Shown: positions 8,510 to 17,274 of the stretch, piece after piece
Position numbering within the stretch: position 1 is the first letter of the stretch
Layout: every line of letters starts with the position of its first letter
Made by a program: the position numbers and the translations under genes
Notes under the pieces: generated by a model
The model's input: the letters and a program-made list of their open reading frames with translations, nothing else
Databases searched by the model: none
What the model was told of the DNA's origin: nothing
Assembly (NCBI RefSeq): GCF_902170305.1
Contig: NZ_CABHWW010000014.1
Span: 207,888-271,887 of the forward strand
Length of the DNA: 64,000 nucleotides
Direction: 5' to 3'
Source: Yersinia alsatica
Lineage (GTDB): Bacteria > Pseudomonadota > Gammaproteobacteria > Enterobacterales > Enterobacteriaceae

Positions 8510-10885
8510 GTGGCTAAGAGAAAATCTACTGGTACCGGCTGGGTTATCCTACTGATCGTCGTTTTAGGTTTGATCACTGGTATCCCAAGAGAGGCGTGGA
8601 TTGCACTGAGTGCAGCTATCTTATGCATGTATTTTGTCTGGCAGAATCTCAAAGGCGCCAGAACCCACGCGCGCCCGGCTATCAATACGGATATGCAAAA
8701 AACCGCGGCGATACCCGATCTGGGCGACTACCAGATTGCCCCTGCGCAGTTAGAAGCAGAACAATCTGCGGCAACTGATGAACAGATCCAAAAGCCATTA
8801 GGTGATGAAGATAAGAAGCCGAAATCAAAACAGCCAGAAACATCTCGAGGTTCTTTAGCCCGGGCTTCCTGGCTTCGCCCGGGGGAACTGGCGGTGGTGG
8901 CGGGAATAACCTTATCTGATGGTATGGTTTACATTGGTAATAAATACAAAAGTAATCGTACCGGAGCAGAGCCGGCATTTATTAATCCATCGATGGAGGT
9001 CGCGACAGAAGAAATTGATATTTCATTGCCCCTGATAGACAGTGCGCCCGATTATTCGACTTGTTCACCTGAGGCGAGAAAGGGATATTTACAGTGGTTA
9101 TCCTCAGGTCGTAAATTACCTACCGCAGATATTGGCTATGTTTTCTTATTTTTCTATGGCTTAGAACATCGCATACTCATTGATGCAGCAATAGATACAG
9201 TGGCGAAAAAAGAACTTCCTATAATTGAATCTGAAATTAATCGCCTGCTAAATATCTATGGTAAAAATAATGCCTTTAATCATTATGCGCAAAATCTATT
9301 AGTTTATATTTCGAGGGTGAATATAGATGAGAAGCTTTATCTCTCACCCCCGCCGGTGGTGCGCGAAGCCTCAACTGAATTTCCTTTGGCGCTGTTAGTT
9401 GGGTTAGGGCAGCTAGCCATTGACCAAAAGCCCTTACCAGCAGCATGGGCGCTAGCGTGGGGGGAAGCCGACCCGGCTATCAACCAGAATATTTCGATGG
9501 CGCATTGTGCTGATGCTTTTGCCACATTATTCCAACAACGTTATCAAGAACAATACGGCGAAGGTTTTCTATTGCCGGTCAATAAAACCAAATTACAAAT
9601 ATTCTACCGCCCAGCCTCTGCGGGCTTAATGGGGCAAGAGTTTTTCCAACAGATTGCCGACTTGCCAAATGTTACTGTATGCAAAGCGCATCGCGATAAG
9701 TTGCGGGTAATATTTGCCGCATGTCAGCAGGATCTTGATATCTATAATCGTTTTGCCAGTGTTAATCCTAAGAGGAAGATGTCACTGGAAGGGCAGTTAT
9801 TGATGCCAATGATATTGTGGTCCAAAGAATTGAAAACTGAGCTAGAGAGTATCAAAGCCAGAGTGGGATACGGTTTACTGATGGTCACGCTAGCTGAGCT
9901 GTTTACTCAACTCAGTACTGCCTGTGGCACCAAGCCATTAGAGCGTTTATCTCGCAGCCATGTTATGGCATTGACTTATGCACTAGCCTCTTTGCAAGTG
10001 GGTGTCGAGCCTGATGTGAGAGCCGATAACCGCACCCCGGTATTACAAGATACAGTGGCGCTGTTCCCGATTGAATCACTGGCTGCCGAGTCGGCGACGT
10101 TTGACACCTACCGCGTGACCATGCTTGCTGTGGAACTGGCTTGTGCCGCAGTGATGATCGATGGGCGTATCGGTGAACCTGAATCCATAATATTGACCCG
10201 GCATATTGATGCCTGGGGTTTCTTAAGCCCGGGTCAACGCATGCGTTTAAAAGCTTATCTACAACCGGGCATTCGTAAAAGTAATACTTTGTTAGCGCTA
10301 AAGAACAATTTGGAGCCGCTTTCACTGGAGAATCGCCGAGTTATTGCTCGTTTCCTGGCTCATTTAATGCAAGTTGAAGGGACAATCACCCCACAGGAAG
10401 TCAAATTCCTTGAGCGGGTCTACCAGCGTTTTGCTCTGGACAGCAAATGGGTCTATGCCGATCTTGATAGCCGTGCAACACCCATGACGTTAAGTCTGCC
10501 GTCACCAACAGCCGAAGTTATTACCGATACCGACCGCGTTAATTTACTGAAAAAAGAGAGTCAGGAGCTGGTCACATTACTTGAGAATCTATTTGTTACT
10601 GAAACCGTCGTGGCACAGACAGCGGAAGAAATTAACCCACAATCAATGGCGGCGATCAGTGCTAATTTGCCTGATGGTACGGTGACGTTCTTGAAGTTAC
10701 TCATTTCCCGTGATACTTGGGAGCGAGAGAAATTGGTCGATATTGCCTGTGATATGGAAATTAAACTTGAAGATGCTTTGGTGGAAATTAACCGAAAGGT
10801 ATTAGCTGCGTTTGAGGTGCCATTGATCACTGGCGAAGAGACTATCACCCTAGATCGCGAGATATCAGCAGCACTCCTTGCTTGA
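8510..10885 (+). CDS. TerB-family membrane-anchored protein (TerB_N / TerB / TerB_C)
   Basis: A 791-residue protein. Residues ~10-27 and 30-46 are two hydrophobic helices, so the N-terminus is membrane anchored, followed by a charged linker. The region around residues 130-370 has the TerB_N look (DGMVYIGNK; PARKGYLQWLSSGR-like ARKGYLQWLSSGRKLP). A TerB-like acidic metal-binding module follows near residues 540-640 (AVMIDGRIGEPESIIL; VEGTITPQEVKFL), and a TerB_C-like tail ends the protein. These modules occur in stress and phage-sensing proteins; the function here is unknown. The start is GTG with AGGGG at a long spacing. It appears monocistronic. Confidence 0.75.
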   Translation: MAKRKSTGTGWVILLIVVLGLITGIPREAWIALSAAILCMYFVWQNLKGARTHARPAINTDMQKTAAIPDLGDYQIAPAQLEAEQSAATDEQIQKPLGDEDKKPKSKQPETSRGSLARASWLRPGELAVVAGITLSDGMVYIGNKYKSNRTGAEPAFINPSMEVATEEIDISLPLIDSAPDYSTCSPEARKGYLQWLSSGRKLPTADIGYVFLFFYGLEHRILIDAAIDTVAKKELPIIESEINRLLNIYGKNNAFNHYAQNLLVYISRVNIDEKLYLSPPPVVREASTEFPLALLVGLGQLAIDQKPLPAAWALAWGEADPAINQNISMAHCADAFATLFQQRYQEQYGEGFLLPVNKTKLQIFYRPASAGLMGQEFFQQIADLPNVTVCKAHRDKLRVIFAACQQDLDIYNRFASVNPKRKMSLEGQLLMPMILWSKELKTELESIKARVGYGLLMVTLAELFTQLSTACGTKPLERLSRSHVMALTYALASLQVGVEPDVRADNRTPVLQDTVALFPIESLAAESATFDTYRVTMLAVELACAAVMIDGRIGEPESIILTRHIDAWGFLSPGQRMRLKAYLQPGIRKSNTLLALKNNLEPLSLENRRVIARFLAHLMQVEGTITPQEVKFLERVYQRFALDSKWVYADLDSRATPMTLSLPSPTAEVITDTDRVNLLKKESQELVTLLENLFVTETVVAQTAEEINPQSMAAISANLPDGTVTFLKLLISRDTWEREKLVDIACDMEIKLEDALVEINRKVLAAFEVPLITGEETITLDREISAALLA

Positions 10886-10950
10886 GCCGGTCCACAATAA
10901 TCGCTACCATAACGCGCCTAATAATGCCAAATGTCAGAGAGATAAGCGTA

Positions 10951-11625
10951 ATGAAATACCAATGGATACTGTTCGATGCGGATGAAACTCTATTTCACTT
11001 TGATGCCTATGAAGGGTTAAAGCTGATGTTTTCACGTTTTAACGTAGATTTCTCCGTACAGGATTTCGACCATTATCAATTGGTTAACAAGCCACTGTGG
11101 GTTGACTATCAAGACGGGAAAATATCAGCAACTGAGTTGCAAAATACGCGTTTTGAGATGTGGGCTGAAAAATTAGGTGTGGCGGCGACGCGCTTGAACA
11201 GTGAGTTTTTAACCGCTATGGCAGATATCTGTTCATTGCTGCCTGGTGCACGGGAACTGGTTGATGCTCTGAGCGGCAAAGTTAACATGGGTATCATTAC
11301 CAATGGTTTTACCGAGTTGCAAACCATACGTTTAGAACGCACTGGCTTAAAAAATGTCTTTTCTCCGCTGATTATCTCTGAAGAAGTGGGGGCAGCTAAA
11401 CCAGATGTTGCCATATTCGAACATGCTTTTAATTTAATGAATCATCCGGCGAAAGAAAATATTCTGATGGTAGGGGATAACCTCCATTCTGATATTCAAG
11501 GCGGGATTAACGCCGGGATCGATACCTGTTGGCTTAATATGCATGGCGCAGCAGCCGATAATAATATTGCACCTCGCTATCAAGTCAGCTCATTGGCAGA
11601 ATTACAAAAATTATTGCTGGCGTAG
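10951..11625 (+). CDS. yjjG: Pyrimidine 5'-nucleotidase YjjG, HAD family
   Basis: A 224-residue HAD hydrolase with motif I FDADETLF (residues 8-15), motif II ITNGF, the motif III Lys in GAAKPD, and motif IV GDNLHSDI. The sequence follows E. coli YjjG closely (NKPLWVDYQDG, LERTGLKNVF). YjjG removes phosphate from dUMP and other noncanonical nucleotides, a housecleaning role. The start at 10951 was chosen because it gives the usual protein MKYQWILFDADE and has SD AGAGAGAT. Upstream in-frame codons overlap the previous gene and lack support. Confidence 0.93.
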   Translation: MKYQWILFDADETLFHFDAYEGLKLMFSRFNVDFSVQDFDHYQLVNKPLWVDYQDGKISATELQNTRFEMWAEKLGVAATRLNSEFLTAMADICSLLPGARELVDALSGKVNMGIITNGFTELQTIRLERTGLKNVFSPLIISEEVGAAKPDVAIFEHAFNLMNHPAKENILMVGDNLHSDIQGGINAGIDTCWLNMHGAAADNNIAPRYQVSSLAELQKLLLA

Positions 11626-11648
11626 TTCAGGGATATTTAATTAAACGA

Positions 11649-11687
11649 AGGCCGTTAACGAGACATTATCGATAACGGCCTTTTTAT
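11649..11687 (+). terminator. Rho-independent terminator of yjjG
   Basis: AGGCCGTTA pairs with TAACGGCCT, followed by TTTTATTT. It lies 24 bp after the yjjG stop. Confidence 0.85.
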
Positions 11688-11733
11688 TTGCCTAATAGCC
11701 TATTTATGCCGCTAGGATAATAAGGAAATTATA

Positions 11734-12027
11734 TTATCCCTGATGAGGCATTAATGATGGCGTACCGGCAAAGGCGGGCTTGCTGCTCTGTAGCGCTTGT
11801 TCATCTTGGCTGATACTGCCGCTATTGGCTGCCCAAACGCCTTCTGGTGTTTTGGTCACGGCCTGATGGTGTGAATTCAAGTCTTGCCCAACTGCGGCGA
11901 TATGGGTACTTTCAGTTCCACCACTGTTATCGGCCCACGGAATTTGTGGGTCCGCAGCGCGGGCGATATTGGCACTGGCTAAAGTAATGATGGCAATGGT
12001 CAGAGCATATTTGATTTGAGTGTTCAT
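11734..12027 (-). CDS. Small secreted protein of unknown function
   Basis: A 97-residue protein with a Sec signal peptide of ~24 residues (hydrophobic ALTIAIITLASANIARAA, cleavage probably after ARA). The mature part is short, polar and without cysteines, with AVTKTPEGVWAANSGSISQDE. I do not recognise the family. Start has SD AGGTAT. It is convergent with yjjG, whose terminator lies just beyond its stop. Probably a periplasmic protein; no function is proposed. Confidence 0.7.
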   Translation of the reverse strand: MNTQIKYALTIAIITLASANIARAADPQIPWADNSGGTESTHIAAVGQDLNSHHQAVTKTPEGVWAANSGSISQDEQALQSSKPAFAGTPSLMPHQG

Positions 12028-12270
12028 ATTATACCTGCTTATTTCGTAGCAAATACGTCGTCTGCCATGTGGCAGAACCCTCTCACTCAGGCGAATTACT
12101 GTCGGGGGAGATACTCATCAAGCTTATGCCGCTGTTGTGCCTTTGATTTAGCAACAAGTGCGATATGTTGCGATATTGTATATTAAAATGTAACTGATTT
12201 TGGCGCAATGTAATGTAATGCGTATCACTTGGTGGCCATTCAATCTACAACCGGGTGCATAGCATTATTT

Positions 12271-12311
12271 TACCCGGGTATTATTGACATCTATATTTAC
12301 CCGGGTAAAAT
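12271..12311 (+). promoter_or_regulatory. Promoter with two TACCCGGGTA palindromes ahead of the DUF2239 gene
   Basis: TTGACA (12284-12289), 16 bp, TAAAAT (12306-12311) form a strong sigma-70 promoter. Perfect palindromes TACCCGGGTA sit at 12271-12280, just upstream of -35, and at 12298-12307, over the end of the spacer and the start of -10. A related half-site, AACCGGGTGC, lies at 12249-12258. The arrangement is that of a repressor operator. The gap from 12028 to 12342 holds nothing else I can identify apart from the promoter of the minus-strand gene. Confidence 0.65.
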
Positions 12312-12342
12312 TAAAAAACTTTAAATTCTGGACAAAATCGCT

Positions 12343-12948
12343 ATGCCAACTGTAACACAACCCTCATTCACCAGCTTTGATGGCTGGCAACGGATTGCCC
12401 ACGGCAATTTAGAAACCAACGCACTGGCAGTAAAACGGGCGGTGGAATCAGGTTCTATCCACTCTATATTGACCTTTGACGACCATACTGGACATGTCAT
12501 CGAGTTAGACATCCGTGGCACGGATGCTGAGATGATCGCGCGATTACCTCAAGAGTCTCAGGATGTTGAGATTCAAGAATCTGAAGCTGAGCAATCTCAA
12601 TCTCGCAGTCGCGGGCGACCAAAGCTCGGCGTGATCGCTCGCGAGGTTACGTTGTTACCTCGTCACTGGGATTGGTTGTCAACACAACCGGGAGGCGCAT
12701 CAGTTGCTTTACGTAAGCTAGTTGAAGAGGCTAAACGCCGTACCGCGACACAGGAAGATAAGAGAAAGGCTCAGGAACGAGCTTATCAATTCATGTCAGC
12801 AATGGCTGGTGACATGGCTGGTTTTGAAGAAAGTACGCGAGCATTGTTTGCCGGAGACTCAAATAAATTCATTCAGCTCACAGCCAATTGGCCATGCGAT
12901 GTTCGTGACTATGCATTGAGTCTGGCTGGTTACGATCGCGCTGAATAG
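12343..12948 (+). CDS. DUF2239 family protein, possible autoregulator
   Basis: A 201-residue DUF2239 protein; YQFMSAMAGDMAGFEESTRA and LFAGDSNKFIQL are its signature. The middle part (residues ~88-130: GRPKLGVIAREVTLLP, RHWDWLSTQPGGASVALRKL) resembles a ribbon-helix-helix DNA-binding unit, a beta strand followed by two helices. With the two palindromes over its own promoter this suggests self-repression, which is my inference. The biological role of DUF2239 is not established to my knowledge. The SD is weak (GGAC). Confidence 0.8.
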   Translation: MPTVTQPSFTSFDGWQRIAHGNLETNALAVKRAVESGSIHSILTFDDHTGHVIELDIRGTDAEMIARLPQESQDVEIQESEAEQSQSRSRGRPKLGVIAREVTLLPRHWDWLSTQPGGASVALRKLVEEAKRRTATQEDKRKAQERAYQFMSAMAGDMAGFEESTRALFAGDSNKFIQLTANWPCDVRDYALSLAGYDRAE

Positions 12949-12974
12949 GGGCAGGTCAGAAATGATAGACGCCA

Positions 12975-13000
12975 ACACGGCTGCCAATAAACAGCCGTGT
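12975..13000. terminator. Hairpin between convergent DUF2239 and ilvN genes
   Basis: ACACGGCTG and CAGCCGTGT form a perfect 9-bp stem with an 8-nt loop. There is no strong T tract on either side, so termination is plausible but not certain. Confidence 0.5.
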
Positions 13001-13051
13001 CGGTATTAAAGGTGAGATCAGATTTTTTCTACTTTTATTAAAGCGAAAGCA

Positions 13052-13384
13052 TCAACGCTGATTGGCGACCAAATCTTCGACTTGGTCAAAAATCGGCATT
13101 TCAGCCCCAAAGCGACGCACCTGAAGGACATCCTCTAACTTTTCTAGCTGACTTATCATTTGTAGCAGGCGCTGATCATCCAAGACCTGCAACCAAATAC
13201 GGCTTTCTTCGCCGCCCGCTAGCGGCATACATAGAATCCCTTCTACGTTAAAGGCGCGACGGGCAAATAAACCGCAGATATGGGACATAACTCCGGGATG
13301 GTTGCGTACTGTGAGCAATAGCGTTACTCGCGCGGCAGTAGGTAAGTCTGCAGTTGGTTGAGCTGTGCTGTGTTGATTTGTCAT
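13052..13384 (-). CDS. ilvN: Acetolactate synthase I small (regulatory) subunit IlvN
   Basis: A 110-residue ACT-domain protein. [20 protein letters not shown] and [11 protein letters not shown] match E. coli IlvN closely. It binds valine and gives feedback control to the IlvB catalytic subunit in branched-chain amino acid synthesis. The start at 13384 has a textbook SD (GGAGGTGAG) inside the end of ilvB and lies 1 nt after the ilvB stop. An in-frame ATG 15 nt upstream is less likely. There is an N-terminal extension and a longer C-terminal tail than in E. coli. Confidence 0.95.
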   Translation of the reverse strand: MTNQHSTAQPTADLPTAARVTLLLTVRNHPGVMSHICGLFARRAFNVEGILCMPLAGGEESRIWLQVLDDQRLLQMISQLEKLEDVLQVRRFGAEMPIFDQVEDLVANQR

Positions 13385-13385
13385 A

Positions 13386-15053
13386 TTACTCACCTCCAAT
13401 CATATCGATATTGGCCGCGCCCGGAGGCACCATCGGATACACTTTTTCATCTACATCAATCAGTGCGTGGATCAATACCGGCCCCGGGCGGTTCAATGCT
13501 TCATGTAATGCAGCATAAGGGTCACTCGCGGTATTAAGGTCGCAGGTTGAGAAACCAAATCCTTCGGCAATATGAATGAAATTAGTCCGATAAGGGTAGT
13601 CAGCAGCAAAAATTCGTTTGCCGAAGAACAATTCCTGTTGCTGATGGACTAAACCTAACGATTGGTTGTTCATCAAAATAATTTTGACGTTCAGTTGCTC
13701 TTCAGCTGCCGTCGCCATCTCCTGAATATTCATCATCAAGCTGCCATCACCGGAAAAACACACCACTTTTGCTTGGGGTTTAGCCAGTGCGGCACCAATA
13801 GCGGCGGGCAAACCAAATCCCATAGTGCCCAACCCGCCGGAGGTTAACCACTGGCGCGGGCGGTGCAAAGGATAAGCTTGAGCCACCCACATCTGATGCT
13901 GTCCAACATCAGTGGTGATGATAGTTTCGTCATCCAGCGCTTCAGCGGCGGCACGAATCAAACCATAGTGGCACAGTGGGTTTCCGCTATTGGGTTGATT
14001 GAACGGGAACTCGCGCTGCATATCACTGACGGTTGCGCGCCACTCACTGCGAGTGTTGCTCTCAACCAAGGGCAATAAATGAGTCAATACCTGTTGAATA
14101 TCTGCATTCATCGCCAGATGTGGACGGCGAATTTTACCCAGTTCAGCTGGATCGATATCAACGTGAATAATGCTGGCATCAGGGCAGAATTGCTCGGCTT
14201 TTCCGATGGCTCGGTCATCAAATCTGGCTCCCAGCACAATTAATAAGTCAGCTTGCTGCATGATTAAATTGGTGGAGCGCGCGGCATGCATCCCCAGCAT
14301 TCCTAAGGATAATGGGTGGTCAACAGGCATCGTGCCTAACGCCATTAATGTCATGGTGGTTGGCAAACCCGCTTTTTCTGCCAGCTGTATGGCTTGCTGA
14401 TGAGCGTCAGAACTGACGATCCCGCCCCCCAGATAGAGCACTGGCCGAGCCGCTCGGTTAATCATTTGCGCGGCTTGCGCAATAGCGATTGGCTCAATCG
14501 GGCAGGGAGCATCAGCTACCCCGGGCGCAGGCAGGTTATCAATCTCAATGGTGGCCGTTTGCACATCTTTAGGGATATCAATCCATACCGGGCCGGGACG
14601 ACCAGACTGTGCAATGCGGAATGCGGCAGGGATCACCCGGGTGAGTTCGTTGATATCACGAACCAGATAGTTATGTTTGGTAATAGGAATCGACATGCCG
14701 TAGGTATCAACTTCTTGAAAAGCATCAGTGCCAATCATAGAAGAGGAAACTTGGCCGGTAATACAAACCAGTGGAATTGAGTCAAGTTTGGCATCGGCAA
14801 TCGCCGTCACCAGATTTGTCGCACCGGGGCCACTGGAGGCCAAACAAACGGCGGTTTGTCCAGTGGCTCTGGCCATGCCTTGCGCCATAAAACCGGCACC
14901 TTGCTCATGTCGCGCCAATACATGGCGAATAATGCGGCTCTGCCCCAGCGCATCATACAGCGGTAGCGCGGCACCGCCGGGGATCCCGGCAACGGTGGTA
15001 ATACCTTGCTGCTCCAGCAAGCGAACTATTAATTGGGCGCCTGTATAACGCAT
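13386..15053 (-). CDS. ilvB: Acetolactate synthase I large (catalytic) subunit IlvB
   Basis: A 555-residue ThDP-dependent enzyme, about the length of E. coli IlvB (562). It has the catalytic Glu in [20 protein letters not shown] near residue 46, a central FAD-binding domain, and the ThDP motif GDGSLMMN...NNQSLG near residue 435. It condenses two pyruvates to acetolactate, or pyruvate with 2-ketobutyrate. It is cotranscribed with ilvN and preceded by a leader peptide and attenuator, so valine/leucine attenuation is predicted. Confidence 0.96.
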   Translation of the reverse strand: MRYTGAQLIVRLLEQQGITTVAGIPGGAALPLYDALGQSRIIRHVLARHEQGAGFMAQGMARATGQTAVCLASSGPGATNLVTAIADAKLDSIPLVCITGQVSSSMIGTDAFQEVDTYGMSIPITKHNYLVRDINELTRVIPAAFRIAQSGRPGPVWIDIPKDVQTATIEIDNLPAPGVADAPCPIEPIAIAQAAQMINRAARPVLYLGGGIVSSDAHQQAIQLAEKAGLPTTMTLMALGTMPVDHPLSLGMLGMHAARSTNLIMQQADLLIVLGARFDDRAIGKAEQFCPDASIIHVDIDPAELGKIRRPHLAMNADIQQVLTHLLPLVESNTRSEWRATVSDMQREFPFNQPNSGNPLCHYGLIRAAAEALDDETIITTDVGQHQMWVAQAYPLHRPRQWLTSGGLGTMGFGLPAAIGAALAKPQAKVVCFSGDGSLMMNIQEMATAAEEQLNVKIILMNNQSLGLVHQQQELFFGKRIFAADYPYRTNFIHIAEGFGFSTCDLNTASDPYAALHEALNRPGPVLIHALIDVDEKVYPMVPPGAANIDMIGGE

Positions 15054-15096
15054 GGTTATATCCTTTATCAGGGCCGGCGGCTAACAGAGTGGGGCT

Positions 15097-15133
15097 AAAA
15101 AGAAACCCCGCTCGGCTGGCGCCGGCGGGGTTT
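15097..15133 (-). terminator. Attenuator terminator of ilvBN
   Basis: On the minus strand AAACCCCGC pairs with GCGGGGTTT, followed by CTTTTT. It lies between the valine-rich leader peptide and ilvB, the position of a transcription attenuator. Confidence 0.85.
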
Positions 15134-15159
15134 GGGAATCTTTCTGGATTCGGTACCCG

Positions 15160-15270
15160 TTACGGCGCGCTGCCGACCACCACCACCACGCGCACGACGA
15201 CTACCGCGTCAACATGCGCGGTGTTTAGTAGGGCGAAATTGGCAGTGGAATAGTTCACGGGATATCTCAT
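15160..15270 (-). CDS. ivbL: ilvBN leader peptide
   Basis: A 36-codon frame on the minus strand ends VVVVRVVVVVGSAP and stop. E. coli IvbL ends VVVVRVVVVVGNAP, so the control region is conserved almost exactly. Nine valine codons within ten codons would stall ribosomes when valyl-tRNA is scarce and prevent the attenuator hairpin at 15097-15133 from forming. The start is uncertain: ATG at 15270 gives 36 residues but has a poor SD; GTG at 15258 gives 32 residues, the E. coli length. Confidence 0.88.
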   Translation of the reverse strand: MRYPVNYSTANFALLNTAHVDAVVVVRVVVVVGSAP

Positions 15271-15499
15271 CAATAAGTGTAATAAGCCTTAAAAGATAAA
15301 CACGATTAGCAAAAAGGCACAAGAGTGCAGAACAACAAGAATGCAAAAACCCAAGATTGATCACAGAGTTGTTGAGAACAATGTTGTCCTCATCAGCTGG
15401 CGCTAATTTCACTCAATGTCGTTTTGTTGATGCCTTGTTTAAATTTTAAACATTAAAGTAACATCTCTTGGCTTGAATGGAATAACGCAGAAGGGACTT

Positions 15500-16294
15500 A
15501 TGCATAAATCATTGTCGTTGGTTTTAATTGCAGTTTTAGCCGGCTGTGGTGCGAAATATAGCCCACATGAAACAGTTGATATTGATAATTATACGACAAC
15601 TCGCATTGCGCAAATTATAGCAACTCAAGTAGACACCGCTCAGGGTCAATCTGCGGGTGAAGTTATCAATAAAGTCTCCGCCGAATTTCTAGGGACACCT
15701 TATAAAGCCAATATGCTGATGGGATCTGCAACAGAAGCTGAAAAATTGGTGATAGATTTCAGAGGGCTAGATTGTTTTACTTATCTTGATTATGTTAATT
15801 CGTTACGTAAATCTACAGATAGCAATATATTTGTTCAGCGGCTTATTGAAACGCGCTATATCAATGGTGATGTTAGCTATAAAAATCGCAAGCATTTCTT
15901 CACCGATTGGTCACAGCGACAACCCTTAAATGCCCAGGATGTGACCGCAACAATAAGTTCGCACGCGGTTACTGTCACTAAGTATCTGAATAAGAAAGAG
16001 GATGGCGGTGAGTTTATCCCAACGTTGGGGGTGACAAAACGCGATGTGGTTTATATTCCAGCCGAGTTTGTTGATGATACGGTTGTGCATAATTTAAAAA
16101 TCGGTGATTACATTGGTATTTATACCAAAATTAAAGGGTTAGATGTCACTCATACCGGTATTTATATTATGACGCCCAATGGACCAATGTTGCGTAACGC
16201 CTCGTCAATGAAAAAGAATATGAAAGTTGTTGATTCACCATTTATTGAGTATGTAAAAAACACGCCTGGAATTATTGTGCTTAGAGCATTGTAA
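15500..16294 (+). CDS. DUF1460 lipoprotein, NlpC/P60-type peptidoglycan amidase
   Basis: A 264-residue predicted lipoprotein. The signal sequence ends with the lipobox LAGC near residue 18. The DUF1460 core has the catalytic Cys in GLDCFTYLDYVNSLRK and the His in VTHTGIYI. Studied members are NlpC/P60-superfamily N-acetylmuramyl-L-alanine amidases that act on anhydro-muropeptides. The start at 15500 has SD AAGGG and gives a proper lipoprotein N-terminus. A second amidase gene follows 103 bp downstream, so the pair may process muropeptides on both sides of the inner membrane, which is my inference. Confidence 0.83.
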   Translation: MHKSLSLVLIAVLAGCGAKYSPHETVDIDNYTTTRIAQIIATQVDTAQGQSAGEVINKVSAEFLGTPYKANMLMGSATEAEKLVIDFRGLDCFTYLDYVNSLRKSTDSNIFVQRLIETRYINGDVSYKNRKHFFTDWSQRQPLNAQDVTATISSHAVTVTKYLNKKEDGGEFIPTLGVTKRDVVYIPAEFVDDTVVHNLKIGDYIGIYTKIKGLDVTHTGIYIMTPNGPMLRNASSMKKNMKVVDSPFIEYVKNTPGIIVLRAL

Positions 16295-16397
16295 ATATCT
16301 ATTACCCAAATGTTCTCGTTAAATGTGGGCTAAGTGAAAAATAGGGATGTATTGATTAACACATATTAAATGATGTTGATACCACAAGGAGTTCACT

Positions 16398-17171
16398 ATG
16401 TATCAGATTGATTATAATAGTTATCGCTCTGTTAAGGGGTTTAATTTTCGCGTCAGATTTTTAGTGCTTCATTATACTTCGGAGAACTTTTCAGATTCGA
16501 TGGCTTCTCTAACAGGGGATAAGGTCAGTGTCCAATATCTGGTGCCAGATATTACTGATGAGAGCTATATTCAGGCTGGATTTAAAGATATACGCATCTT
16601 TAATCTCGTGGATGAGAGTGCGCGCGCCTGGCATGCTGGCGAGAGTGGCTGGGCAGGGCGTACTCAAATTAATGATAGCTCGGTTGGTATTGAAATTGTC
16701 AATTTGGCAACTGAAAGTAAAGGTGTTTTTAATTTTCCACCTTATCCAGCTGAACAAATTGCCGCCGTCAAACAGCTGGCCGCCAATATTTTACAACGTT
16801 ACCCCGATATCACCCCGGTCAATGTGGTGGCTCACTCTGACATTGCCCCCACCCGAAAAAGTGACCCAGGCCCAGCCTTCCCTTGGCAGGAGTTATATGA
16901 AGCGGGAATAGGGGCTTGGTATGATGATGATACCAGGCAAAAATACTCTCAAAACTTTATATCCCATGGCTTGCCGACCAGAGCGGAACTGCTCAGTCAC
17001 TTCAGTACTTATGGTTATGATATTACTTACACTAACAGTGAAGATGGCTATAAATATCTGGTGCGTGCATTCCAGCTACACTTCCGCCCCGAAAATTACA
17101 GTGGAATAATTGATATTGAAACTGCTGCGATTTTATATGCTCTAGTAGAGAAGTATTTTCAGGCAATTTAG
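16398..17171 (+). CDS. N-acetylmuramoyl-L-alanine amidase, AmpD/AmiD type
   Basis: A 257-residue Amidase_2 zinc enzyme. Ligands are visible: His in FLVLHYTSENF, His in VVAHSDIAP, and Asp in RKSDPGPAFPW; a conserved Glu lies in GIEIVNL. Residues ~195-257 form a helical peptidoglycan-binding-like domain (AFQLHFRPENYSGIIDIET). E. coli AmiD has the same order but is a lipoprotein; no signal peptide or lipobox is visible here, so this is a cytoplasmic recycling amidase or is exported by another route. SD is AAGGAG. Confidence 0.85.
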   Translation: MYQIDYNSYRSVKGFNFRVRFLVLHYTSENFSDSMASLTGDKVSVQYLVPDITDESYIQAGFKDIRIFNLVDESARAWHAGESGWAGRTQINDSSVGIEIVNLATESKGVFNFPPYPAEQIAAVKQLAANILQRYPDITPVNVVAHSDIAPTRKSDPGPAFPWQELYEAGIGAWYDDDTRQKYSQNFISHGLPTRAELLSHFSTYGYDITYTNSEDGYKYLVRAFQLHFRPENYSGIIDIETAAILYALVEKYFQAI

Positions 17172-17231
17172 TGAGTTTTCGGGTTGTACGTGGCAAGAAT
17201 GCCGGTAGCAAGAAAATGTTCACTTAATAAC

Positions 17232-17270
17232 AGTCACTCACTCTCGGCTTATTGCTAAAAGTGAGTGACT
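17232..17270. terminator. Bidirectional terminator between the amidase gene and srfC
   Basis: AGTCACTCACT and AGTGAGTGACT form a perfect 11-bp stem with a 17-nt loop between two convergent genes. Confidence 0.7.
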
Positions 17271-17274
17271 CTCT

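Noticed and set aside
8596..8978. Small frames overlapping the start of the TerB gene on both strands
   Set aside because: They conflict with the two membrane helices and linker of the long gene and have no supporting signals.
13662..15048. Several plus-strand frames of 60-130 codons inside ilvB
   Set aside because: Antisense shadows of a strongly coding gene, with no SD and no family resemblance.
15209..15412. 67-codon minus-strand frame upstream of ilvB
   Set aside because: It runs in another frame over the ilvBN leader region, has no SD, and the valine-rich leader in the other frame explains the sequence better.
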